A DNA stretch of 64,000 nt from Aquimixticola soesokkakensis (GTDB lineage Bacteria > Pseudomonadota > Alphaproteobacteria > Rhodobacterales > Rhodobacteraceae): positions 124,001 through 188,000 of the forward strand of contig NZ_FWFS01000010.1 in assembly GCF_900172375.1 (NCBI RefSeq), in the 5' to 3' direction. This document shows positions 8,208 through 15,567 of this stretch, in pieces. Position 1 is the first letter of the stretch. Every line of letters starts with the position of its first letter. A model generated the notes under the pieces. The model did no database searches, was not told the origin of the DNA, and worked only from the letters and a program-made list of their open reading frames with translations. Made by a program: the position numbers and the translations under genes.

Positions 8208-8687
8208 CTAGTCGGGGTGGCGGGGCGCTTTCTTGGAGGGGGCGATGTAGGGGCGCGTCACATCCTTGAGCGTCACATCCAGCGCCTCGACACGCAGCGC
8301 AATCGCCCCGTCCCCTGCCAGCGTCACCTCAACACGGCCCGTGCCATCCTCGCCCGCCTCGAAGGTGATCGCGAGAATCGACAGGATCGTGTCTTTGTCG
8401 CGCGCCTCAAGCCCGAGGCTTTGCGCGCTGTGCACATCGTCAAAACACAGCACGGCCTGAACCCGCTCGACGGGGCGCTGGCGCTGCTGCGCAAATCCGG
8501 CATCCTCCCAGCGAAAACGATTGATCAGCAAAGCAAAACGGCGCTTGTCGCGGTCAAAGGAAATCTCGCCCGCAGGCACCACGGCGTCCTGGACCAAAGC
8601 GGAAAGGACGCGCAGATCGTCGGCGTCCAGCGCCTTGAGATTCAACGGCTTTTCATAGCCATCCTCGAATTTCGCGTCCTCAACCAT
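8208..8687 (-). CDS. DUF2948 family protein
   Basis: A 159-residue protein with the alphaproteobacterial DUF2948 pattern, including LNLKALDADDLRVLSALVQDA near the start, a FALLINRFRWED block, and a C-terminal VTRPYIAPSKKAPRH tail. No membrane segments or signal peptide are seen. Function is unknown. It sits three bases after murA and upstream of hisD in the same orientation, so it is probably read through from murA. Confidence 0.88.
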   Translation of the reverse strand: MVEDAKFEDGYEKPLNLKALDADDLRVLSALVQDAVVPAGEISFDRDKRRFALLINRFRWEDAGFAQQRQRPVERVQAVLCFDDVHSAQSLGLEARDKDTILSILAITFEAGEDGTGRVEVTLAGDGAIALRVEALDVTLKDVTRPYIAPSKKAPRHPD

Positions 8688-8690
8688 GGT

Positions 8691-9959
8691 TCACTCCTTG
8701 ATGCGTTCGATATGCGCGCCGACGCCGCTGAATTTTTCCTCGACCCGCTCGTAGCCGCGATCAAGGTGATAGACGCGGCTCACCACCGTTTCGCCCTCTG
8801 CCGCCAGTCCGGCCAGAATCAGCGACACGGAGGCGCGCAGATCGGTGGCCATGACGCGCGCGCCCTTGAGGCGTTCGACCCCGTGAACCGTCGCGTGACC
8901 GCCGTGCACCTCGATATTGGCACCCATGCGGATCAATTCGGGCGCATGCATGAACCTGTTCTCGAAAATCGTTTCTTCAAGAACCGAAGTGCCCTGCGCC
9001 GTACACAAAAGCGCCATCATCTGCGCCTGCAGGTCGGTCGGAAAGCCGGGGAAGATTTCGGTTTTCACGTCCACGGCTTTGACGCGCCCGTTTTTGCGGC
9101 TGACCGTCAGGCCGCGCGCGTCCTCGGTAACGGAAATGCCCGCTGCATCCAGTTTTTCGGCAAAGGCCGCGACAAGGTCCATCTTGCCACCCAGACAGGT
9201 GACGGTGCCGCCACAGATGGCGGGGGCCAGCATGAAGGTCCCGAGTTCGATGCGGTCGGTCACAACCGGGTGGGTGGCGCCGTGCAGCCGGTCCACCCCC
9301 TCGATGGTGATGGTCGCGGTGCCTTCGCCCTCGATCTGCGCGCCCATCGCCCGCAGGCAGCGCACCAGATCGACGATCTCGGGCTCTTTGGCGGCATTTT
9401 TCAGCACCGATGTGCCTTTTGCAAGCGTGGCCGCCATCACGAAGTTTTCGGTCGCGCCGACAGAGGCAAAACGCATTTCATGCACCGCGCCCTTGAGTTT
9501 GCCCCCCTTGGCTTTGGCGTGCAGGTAGCCCTCTTTCAACTCGATGTCCGCGCCCAGCGCCGCCAGAGCGTCAATATGAATGTCCATCGGACGCGCGCCA
9601 ATGGCGCAGCCGCCGGGCAGAGAGACAACCGCATGGCCCAGACGCGCCAGCAGCGGCCCGAGCACAAGGTTGGAAGCTCGCATTTTTCGCACGATTTCAT
9701 AATCGGCATGGGGGTTTATGTCGTTGTGACAGGACATTGCCAGCACCTTGCCATCTTGCAGGCTGGTGACTTCGGCCCCCAAAGAGGCCAGCAGCGCGGT
9801 CATGGTTTTGATGTCCGAGAGGCGCGGCGCATTGGTCAGCGTCAGCGGCTCGTCCGACAGCAATGTTGCGGGCATGAGCGTCAGACAGGCGTTCTTTGCG
9901 CCTGCAATCGGAATATCGCCGCTCAGCGGGCCATTGCCGCGCACCAGAATACTGTCCAT
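8691..9959 (-). CDS. murA: UDP-N-acetylglucosamine 1-carboxyvinyltransferase
   Basis: A 422-residue MurA, which transfers enolpyruvate from PEP to UDP-GlcNAc in the first committed step of peptidoglycan synthesis. The catalytic cysteine loop is intact ([15 protein letters not shown], Cys118), so the enzyme should be fosfomycin-sensitive in principle. Other family blocks are the N-terminal ISGAKNA-like [23 protein letters not shown], and [13 protein letters not shown] near the C-terminal third. Length matches the E. coli enzyme (419). Cytoplasmic. The gene is followed after three bases by the DUF2948 gene. Confidence 0.97.
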   Translation of the reverse strand: MDSILVRGNGPLSGDIPIAGAKNACLTLMPATLLSDEPLTLTNAPRLSDIKTMTALLASLGAEVTSLQDGKVLAMSCHNDINPHADYEIVRKMRASNLVLGPLLARLGHAVVSLPGGCAIGARPMDIHIDALAALGADIELKEGYLHAKAKGGKLKGAVHEMRFASVGATENFVMAATLAKGTSVLKNAAKEPEIVDLVRCLRAMGAQIEGEGTATITIEGVDRLHGATHPVVTDRIELGTFMLAPAICGGTVTCLGGKMDLVAAFAEKLDAAGISVTEDARGLTVSRKNGRVKAVDVKTEIFPGFPTDLQAQMMALLCTAQGTSVLEETIFENRFMHAPELIRMGANIEVHGGHATVHGVERLKGARVMATDLRASVSLILAGLAAEGETVVSRVYHLDRGYERVEEKFSGVGAHIERIKE

Positions 9960-9968
9960 CTTTACCGC

Positions 9969-10163
9969 CTATTCGTTATCTTTTTCGCTCGAGTCGGGCT
10001 GAGAGATCTGCGCAGGATCACCGTCCACCCCATCGCCCTCGCGCCGCGCACGGGTCTGGGCCTTGCGTTTGGCGAGATTCGCCCGCAAGGCGGCCTTCAT
10101 CCGCGCGTCGCGGCTGCTGGACTGGGGTCGGTTGGGTGATTTGCGCTTGTCGTCTTGCTCCAT
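9969..10163 (-). CDS. Small basic hypothetical protein upstream of murA
   Basis: A 64-residue, highly charged protein (many Lys, Arg, Asp, Ser) without hydrophobic segments. Its core RMKAALRANLAKRKAQTRAR looks like a single basic helix, followed by an acidic C-terminal tail. It ends nine bases before murA and reads the same way, so it probably heads the murA transcript. A nearly identical layout, a tiny KRKAQ-type protein ahead of murA, is familiar from other Rhodobacterales annotations. No function is known; RNA or ribosome contact is a guess from charge alone. Confidence 0.65.
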   Translation of the reverse strand: MEQDDKRKSPNRPQSSSRDARMKAALRANLAKRKAQTRARREGDGVDGDPAQISQPDSSEKDNE

Positions 10164-10369
10164 GAGGGTTTCCTAGCGAAACGGGGCTAGGGCGTCCAGA
10201 ACTTCGCTCACCTCTGCGCGACCTGTTGCTCTGCGCCGCAGCCGCGATCCCATTCCAAGAGTTTTCGCCCCTGGCCGATTTTTTCAACATTTACCGCTTG
10301 CGCGCCTTCTCGTTTGCGTCTAATCAGCCGCCCACAAGACGGGCGTGACGACGATCACACCGCACCGGC

Positions 10370-10444
<75 letters not shown>

Positions 10445-10640
10445 TTTATTCCCCGACAGTTTCGAGAAGACGCCTGACCGCGCGCGGATGTCATACCTCC
10501 GCCAAGGGCCTTGAAGACTGTCATTCCTGCGCGCCGCGGCAACGCGGGCCCAGCTTTGCGCGCCAGCATCAGTGCGTTTCGCGATCCGAGCGGTTAGAAA
10601 TGCCGGTCTGCTTTTGGAAGATTTTTCATTGAAATCCGGC

Positions 10641-10724
10641 TGGTACCCGTGGCCGGACTCGAACCGGCACGCCTCGCGGCGGGGGATTTTGAATCCCCTG
10701 CGTCTACCATTCCGCCACACGGGC
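10641..10724 (-). tRNA. tRNA-Leu (anticodon CAA)
   Basis: Class II tRNA, 84 nt with encoded CCA, read on the minus strand. The anticodon arm GGGGA-TTCAAAA-TCCCC gives anticodon CAA. The long variable arm is CGCCGCGAGGCG, and the T arm is GCCGG-TTCGAGT-CCGGC. The acceptor arm pairs except for a G-T first pair. Confidence 0.96.
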
Positions 10725-10934
10725 ACAGCGCGATATCGCGCGGCCATCCAGCCGGTGCAAGCGATTTAGCGAAGCTGATCTGCGCCGTCCAGCGAAAAGC
10801 ACACGAAAGCGCGCGAAAGCCACCGCCGACAAATCTGCAACTGTGGGGTTCGCGCCGCGACATCCCGCTCTCAACCGCGCGTTAACCCCTGCACCCTATC
10901 CTGACCCACAGACCTATATTCCAAAGGATCTGCC

Positions 10935-11702
10935 ATGTTGGTTTCTATTTTGCGCCGTGCCTGCGCCTGCGCCCTGGCGCTTACGACCCTCGCCGCGCCT
11001 GCCCGGGCGGAGGAGATTCAGCTTGAACATATCAACGCTGCCGCCCTGATTTACACACGCGCTGTCGAAACAGCGCTCAACGCATGTCTTGTGCAAATCG
11101 ACCCGACTCTTGCCTCGGCTTCCGAAACGGCAACTGCCATCGACCAAAACCTCGCCGGTCTGCTCGACGGCGATGCGGGGATCGGCCTGTTGCCGCTGTT
11201 CGACGCCGATTTGCGCGCCCAGGTCACGGCCCTCGCCGCGCTGCGCACTTCGGATGCCGCAACCTTCATTGCCGCCAGCCATGACCTTGTCGAGACGCTT
11301 GTCACCCGGCCCCACGACAATGCGCAGGATGTGCATTGGGTGATGACAGCCGCGCAATATCTTGCCGACACCCAGATGTTGATGACCAACCTTTGCGAAG
11401 CCGCGCGCAATGGCACCTTGATTGATGCTGCGCAAATCGCGCGCGAACAGACGACGCTGACGAACACCGCGAGCGCGCTGGTCAACGGTGATCCGCTGAG
11501 CGACCTTCCCCCGCCCGCAAGCCCGCAGATCGAACTGCGCGCCAAGATGGCCCTGTCGTTCTGGAACAGCTTTCTCAACGAGATGATCTTTTCCTACGCA
11601 ACCGGTTCTGTGTCCTCGGGCACGATTATCGCCATCGCGCCGTCGCTCGACTCGCTGGTCAACAGCTTTCATGACATCATCGGCACCTACAATAGCGTCT
11701 AA
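10935..11702 (+). CDS. Secreted helical protein, possible distant relative of PilJ-type sensor domains
   Basis: A 255-residue protein with a clear signal peptide (about residues 1-25, ending LAAPARAEE), followed by an alpha-helical mature part with no transmembrane segment. I do not recognise a family. Its plan resembles the secreted PilJ-domain protein 1.7 kb downstream. Both begin with a short helix soon after the signal peptide that ends in a cysteine-containing AL/AQAC segment. Both have a PxIEL block about 60 residues from the C-terminus, followed by a Trp-containing helix, and both end in a LVN-containing helix. The AGRQR motif itself is absent here. The gene converges on the MscS gene with a 4-base overlap of stop codons. 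Relationship is an inference from by-eye alignment. Confidence 0.7.
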   Translation: MLVSILRRACACALALTTLAAPARAEEIQLEHINAAALIYTRAVETALNACLVQIDPTLASASETATAIDQNLAGLLDGDAGIGLLPLFDADLRAQVTALAALRTSDAATFIAASHDLVETLVTRPHDNAQDVHWVMTAAQYLADTQMLMTNLCEAARNGTLIDAAQIAREQTTLTNTASALVNGDPLSDLPPPASPQIELRAKMALSFWNSFLNEMIFSYATGSVSSGTIIAIAPSLDSLVNSFHDIIGTYNSV

Positions 11703-12895
11703 CGATCGCCCTGCCCGTCCTTTTGATGCGGCGGGGTCATGTCAAACGGCCCGTTTTCAGCGCGCCCGTCCCCGCGCGCACCGGCGGACAGGCTGCGGCC
11801 CTCCTGCGCGGGCGTTTCGCCCCTGAACTCGAAACTGTTGCGCGCTCGCGGCAGGGCATGCGGATGTTCGTTCTGCAACCATGTCAAAAGTTTTTCGCGC
11901 ACTTCGCAGCGCAATTCCCAGAGGCGCGGCGAGGTGCGTGCGGACATCAAGCCGCGCAGCTCGACCACATAATCGCCGACTTCGGTGACTTGCAAATTAA
12001 CGACCTGCCCGTCCCAATAGGGGCTGTCTTTGACGATATCGATCAACCGCGCACGGATCGCATCAATCGGTGCGGTATAGTCCACGCGCCACATCACCGC
12101 GCCAATGACATTCGTGCTGTCGCGCGTCCAGTTCTGGAACGGGTTCTCGATAAAATACGTAAGCGGCACCACAAGCCGGCGCCAGTCCCAGATGCGGATC
12201 ACGACATAGGTCGCGGTGATTTCCTCGATCCAGCCCCATTCGCCCTCGACAATGACTACGTCATCGATACGGATCGGCTGGGTCAGGGCGATCTGAACAC
12301 CCGCGAAAATATTTGACAAAACAGGACGCGCCGCGATCCCGATGACAAGGCCGGCCACACCGGCAGAGGCAAAAAGCGCAGAACCAAAGTCGCGCACCGC
12401 CGGAAAGGTCAGCAGAATCGAGCTGCCGGTAAGCATCACGATCACCACAAAAGAGGTCTGACGCAGCACGCGCAGCTGGGTGATGGTCTTGCGCGCCGTC
12501 AGGTTTTCCTCATCATCGGTTTTATAGCGATCCACGGCGCGCGTGGTAAAATGATTGACGAGAAGGATCAGGGTCCAACCGATCACGAGCAAGAGGACAA
12601 TGCCCATCCCGCGCTGGATACCGTTGACCCACACCGTTGGCAACGACACCGCCGGCAGAATGATCAACAGCGCGACCAGAACCGCCACCATACGCATGGG
12701 CATCGCGGCGCGGCGCACCAATTCGCGCACCACATGCGAGCGATCCGCAAAGATCCGCCGGATCAACGCGCGCAACGCCCAGTTCAAGAGCAACCCCAAA
12801 ACAATCGCCCCGGCCACAATGGCCAGATCGATGAAGGAATTATTAATCCGGTTTAAAAATACAAAAACGCGGTCGAGCATGGCTTCGACAGTCAA
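11699..12895 (-). CDS. MscS-family mechanosensitive ion channel
   Basis: A 398-residue small-conductance mechanosensitive channel homologue. Four to five hydrophobic segments lie in roughly the first 190 residues. The pore-lining helix and MscS core follow (FASAGVAGLVIGIAARPVLSNIFAGVQIALTQPIRIDDVVIVEG), then the beta domain (WGWIEEITATYVVIRIWDWRRLVVP) and the alpha-beta cytoplasmic domain. Members open under membrane tension to release solutes during osmotic downshock. The start is TTG, with AAAGGAG seven bases before it; an ATG at residue 6 is the alternative. The C-terminal 50 residues are low-complexity and polar. It converges with the upstream secreted-protein gene and follows a small membrane protein gene. 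Confidence 0.9.
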   Translation of the reverse strand: MTVEAMLDRVFVFLNRINNSFIDLAIVAGAIVLGLLLNWALRALIRRIFADRSHVVRELVRRAAMPMRMVAVLVALLIILPAVSLPTVWVNGIQRGMGIVLLLVIGWTLILLVNHFTTRAVDRYKTDDEENLTARKTITQLRVLRQTSFVVIVMLTGSSILLTFPAVRDFGSALFASAGVAGLVIGIAARPVLSNIFAGVQIALTQPIRIDDVVIVEGEWGWIEEITATYVVIRIWDWRRLVVPLTYFIENPFQNWTRDSTNVIGAVMWRVDYTAPIDAIRARLIDIVKDSPYWDGQVVNLQVTEVGDYVVELRGLMSARTSPRLWELRCEVREKLLTWLQNEHPHALPRARNSFEFRGETPAQEGRSLSAGARGDGRAENGPFDMTPPHQKDGQGDR

Positions 12896-12944
12896 ATGAC
12901 ATCTCCTTTGAGGTCTCCTCCCTCAAGAATGCGCCGTTTGGCGC

Positions 12945-13217
12945 TTAGTCGAACACCAGTTTGGCAATGACCAACAGAATGGCCGCCCCCACCAGCGCCG
13001 AAAGCACAAGCAGGACCAGCCCGCCCGCCGCGACCACCGTCGCCCCGAGCACCGCGAGCAGCAGCGGAAAAATCAGCGCCCCGACGACGCCCATCGCAAT
13101 GTAGCGCAGCTTGTGGCGCCCGCCGTTCAACAGGGACGCAATCCATCCGGCCAAAACCCCGACCGCCAGTAAAAACAGCAGTCCCATGCCCCCTAAAACC
13201 GAAAATAACGTGTCCAT
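12945..13217 (-). CDS. Small membrane protein, possibly GlsB/YeaQ-related
   Basis: A 90-residue, very hydrophobic protein with about three transmembrane helices (residues about 5-25, 37-57 and 62-85) separated by a short polar loop GGRHKLRYI. The GWIASLLNGG...MGVVGAL pattern faintly recalls the GlsB/YeaQ/YmgE (transglycosylase-associated) family, but the match is weak. The ATG at 13215-13217 is preceded by TTGGAGCG. It lies 49 bases upstream of the MscS gene on the same strand and may be co-transcribed. Confidence 0.7.
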   Translation of the reverse strand: MDTLFSVLGGMGLLFLLAVGVLAGWIASLLNGGRHKLRYIAMGVVGALIFPLLLAVLGATVVAAGGLVLLVLSALVGAAILLVIAKLVFD

Positions 13218-13435
13218 GCCGCGCTCCAAAGTGTGATTTCACCAATCTAACGCCGCCCCCCCGCATCGCGTTCCAATCTGCGCAAGGCAGCGCAACACAA
13301 TCTCAGGGCGCGCAGGGAGCATCGCGCAAGCTGCATAAATGTTCAGCAGATGGCGGATACGGCCGGAAAACGGCCAAAATTAGCGTTTTGCTTACGGATA
13401 GTTGTCATGGTCGACGTGACCTTTGGAGCCACGTG

Positions 13436-14296
13436 ATGCCTGTCTATCTGAAAATCGGTGTTTTTCTGGCTCTTCTAGCCTGTCCGCAGCTTTGCCTCGC
13501 GCAATCGATGGTGAATGATATGGTCAATGTTGCCGGTCGCCAGCGGTTGCTTGCCCAGAGGATGGCCGCGCAGGCCTGCTATATTACCGCAGGCATTGAA
13601 GCAGCGCAGATGCAGGCCGCGTTAAAGCACGACATGATCCTGTTTGAGGACAGTTTGGAAAATCTTCTGAACGGCAATGAGGCCTTGGGCTGGCCGGCGA
13701 CCCAAAACCCGCCTGTCCGTTCGACACTGATGCGTTCCAAGAAGATGTGGGAGGGAATGCAGCGCATGCTGGCCTTGCCAAGTGAAGGCACAGCGATGCG
13801 GCCCGCCTCTCTGGGCGCGCTCTCCAGTGCAGCGGACGAGCTGACGGAAGTCTCCAATCTCGCGACCAGCGCGCTTGAGCAAAGCATGGTGATGGCTTCG
13901 GCCAATCCGCTGACGACGCAGCTGGTCAACATCGCAGGACGCCAACGCATGCTGCTCAAACGGATGGAAAAAGGGCTATGCATGCTGTCGCTCGACCTCA
14001 AAAGCGAGATGCACCGCAGCCAACTCATCGAAACGCTGGACGAGTTCGACAGGGCAAGTTTCGCGCTGGCCTTCACCCATCCCGATTTCCGCATCCCGGC
14101 CCCGCCCACGCCGGAGATCGAACTTTCGACGGAATTGCTATTTTCCAACTGGGTGCGGATCATGCCCGAATTTGAATGGGCCGCCACCCAGGAGGGCACC
14201 ATCGCGGACGAGATATTGATCGAGGTTGCGCAGACGGGGGCGTGGATGCTGGAAAACCAGAATGAACTGGTCAACCTCTATGCGCGCTTGGACTAA
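13436..14296 (+). CDS. Secreted stand-alone PilJ-type (type IV pili methyl-accepting chemotaxis transducer N-terminal) sensor domain protein
   Basis: A 286-residue protein with a signal peptide ending in LCLAQS (about residue 23). Two PilJ-type sensor repeats follow. The first has VAGRQRLLAQRMAAQACYI (about 30-48) and the second VNIAGRQRMLLKRMEKGLC (about 160-178). In PilJ and in nitrate-sensor-like proteins this module sits outside a membrane anchor and signalling domain. Here there is no transmembrane helix after the signal, no HAMP, no kinase and no methyl-accepting domain, so the sensor would float in the periplasm and act through a partner. The open frame extends upstream, but the ATG at 13436 starts exactly at the signal peptide. 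Confidence 0.85.
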   Translation: MPVYLKIGVFLALLACPQLCLAQSMVNDMVNVAGRQRLLAQRMAAQACYITAGIEAAQMQAALKHDMILFEDSLENLLNGNEALGWPATQNPPVRSTLMRSKKMWEGMQRMLALPSEGTAMRPASLGALSSAADELTEVSNLATSALEQSMVMASANPLTTQLVNIAGRQRMLLKRMEKGLCMLSLDLKSEMHRSQLIETLDEFDRASFALAFTHPDFRIPAPPTPEIELSTELLFSNWVRIMPEFEWAATQEGTIADEILIEVAQTGAWMLENQNELVNLYARLD

Positions 14297-14331
14297 GGCG
14301 CTTTAGCGCACCGCACCACCGCGCTCTGATT

Positions 14332-14916
14332 TCAGGACAAACCAGCCGCGCCATTGTTTAAAATCACGGGCACGATGATCTCTTCCTCGTCGATCAAATG
14401 ACGGTCCAGCAGCTCCCCAAAGGTCGCCAGTTCTTGGGAAAACCGCGCCGTATGCTCGCGTGCATCCGCGTCCTGCCCGGTGGTGAGCACCAGATTTGCC
14501 GCCTCGCTAAAGCGCGCCAGCATCCCGTCCATCGCCGCATGATCTCTTTCGAGAATATCAAACCCCCGCTCAAGTCGCCCATCAAGGGCTTTGAGGCGCG
14601 GGAAATAATGGTGGTCCTCGATCTGATGATGGCCATGCAACCCCGACACCAGCGAGCCGCCCATATGCGACAGCCGATGGGCGTAGCTTTGCGCCGACAT
14701 ATCGCGATCCAGCCGCTCCTGCGCATCGCGTTGCAGCTGGGCCAGAAGTTTGCGAAACCCCAAATGCCGCTCCAGCCAGAAAGACACCAAACCGCTGAAT
14801 TCAGGGTGTGAGTCCCAGCCAAGACGCGGATAATCCGCCAAAAGCACGCGCAAGGCATCCGGCAATGACGCCTGCGCTTGCGCGCGCGTCTCCAAAAGAA
14901 ACTCGTGATCCATCAT
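14332..14916 (-). CDS. Hemerythrin HHE domain protein
   Basis: A 194-residue four-helix-bundle protein with hemerythrin-like iron ligands: WLERHLGFR, GLHGHHQIEDHHYFP, RDHAAMD and HLIDEEEIIVP. The spacing matches a di-iron hemerythrin/HHE cation-binding domain, although I cannot confirm every ligand. Such proteins bind oxygen or nitric oxide or serve in iron handling. The start is set at one of two consecutive ATG codons (14914-14916). It is divergent from the HugZ-like gene, 111 bases away, so the two may share a promoter region responding to oxygen, NO or iron. Confidence 0.88.
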   Translation of the reverse strand: MMDHEFLLETRAQAQASLPDALRVLLADYPRLGWDSHPEFSGLVSFWLERHLGFRKLLAQLQRDAQERLDRDMSAQSYAHRLSHMGGSLVSGLHGHHQIEDHHYFPRLKALDGRLERGFDILERDHAAMDGMLARFSEAANLVLTTGQDADAREHTARFSQELATFGELLDRHLIDEEEIIVPVILNNGAAGLS

Positions 14917-15027
14917 ACGACTGACAGTAGCGCGCGCGGGCGGCAGAACCAGCCCCAAACGGGGCGCGTGTCGCAATTGGGGCGATTTACCCCTGCCCCT
15001 AGCGCGCGCCTATGATAGGCTGGGACC

Positions 15028-15519
15028 ATGACGACACGCCCCGAAAACATCCTGCGCCCAACCGACTCCGAGGCCCGCAGCCTTGCGCGCAGGCTTCTCA
15101 GCCACGCGCGGTTTGCCGCGCTCGGCGTCTTGGTGGATGGCGCGCCCCATGTGACACGCATCGGCTTTGGCATGACACCTGATTTCACTCCACTGACGTT
15201 GATTTCGGACCTCGCCCTACACACCCAAGCCTTGCGCACCGCCCCGACCTGTTCGCTCTTGATCGCAGAACCACCCGACAAGGGCGATCCCTTGGCCTTT
15301 CCCCGCCTTACCCTATCGGCGGTGGCTGAATTTGCGGAGAAAACCGACGATCTGCTTGCGGCATGGCGCAGCGATCACCCGAAATCCGCACTCTACCTCG
15401 CGTTTTCGGATTTCCATTTCGTGCGGTTTCGTCCCCTGAGTGGCGCGCTGAACGGCGGTTTTGGCAAAGCCTTTCACCTCACGGCAGATGATCTCACGCA
15501 GCCGGTGGCGCCTGAATAG
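15028..15519 (+). CDS. HugZ/pyridoxamine 5'-phosphate oxidase-like FMN-binding split-barrel protein
   Basis: A 163-residue protein with the PNPOx-like split barrel: ARRLLSHARFAALGVL, GAPHVTRIGFG, a LLIAEPPDKGDPLAFPRLTL strand block, and a C-terminal NGGFGKAFHL that resembles the GGFGRA motif of HugZ/HutZ heme-utilisation proteins. HugZ-type proteins bind heme and release iron. Other members of the fold bind FMN or F420, so the function is not proven. Its divergence from a hemerythrin and the presence of heme-uptake genes in the same window make heme/iron metabolism plausible. Confidence 0.75.
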   Translation: MTTRPENILRPTDSEARSLARRLLSHARFAALGVLVDGAPHVTRIGFGMTPDFTPLTLISDLALHTQALRTAPTCSLLIAEPPDKGDPLAFPRLTLSAVAEFAEKTDDLLAAWRSDHPKSALYLAFSDFHFVRFRPLSGALNGGFGKAFHLTADDLTQPVAPE

Positions 15520-15552
15520 CCAAGGCCGAGGAAAGTCCCCCCGGCCTTGGCT
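15518..15552. terminator. Convergent hairpin between HugZ-like gene and beta-helix gene
   Basis: AGCCAAGGCCG (15518-15528) and CGGCCTTGGCT (15542-15552) form a perfect 11-bp stem with a 13-base loop. It begins at the stop codon of the rightward gene and ends 16 bases from the stop of the leftward gene. There is no T run, so it is probably a weak bidirectional terminator or mRNA end-stabiliser. Confidence 0.5.
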
Positions 15553-15567
15553 GCATGTCGTCGCGCG

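Noticed and set aside
6603-10139. An 1178-codon open frame on the plus strand
   Set aside because: It is antisense to DUF4272, hisD, DUF2948 and murA, which have strong family matches. High GC content keeps the opposite frame open; the translation is rich in Arg, His, Gly and Gln and has no recognisable domain.
10445-10640. Small-RNA or 6S RNA candidate between tRNA-Thr and tRNA-Leu
   Set aside because: No long self-complementary structure, promoter or terminator visible; treated as plain spacer.
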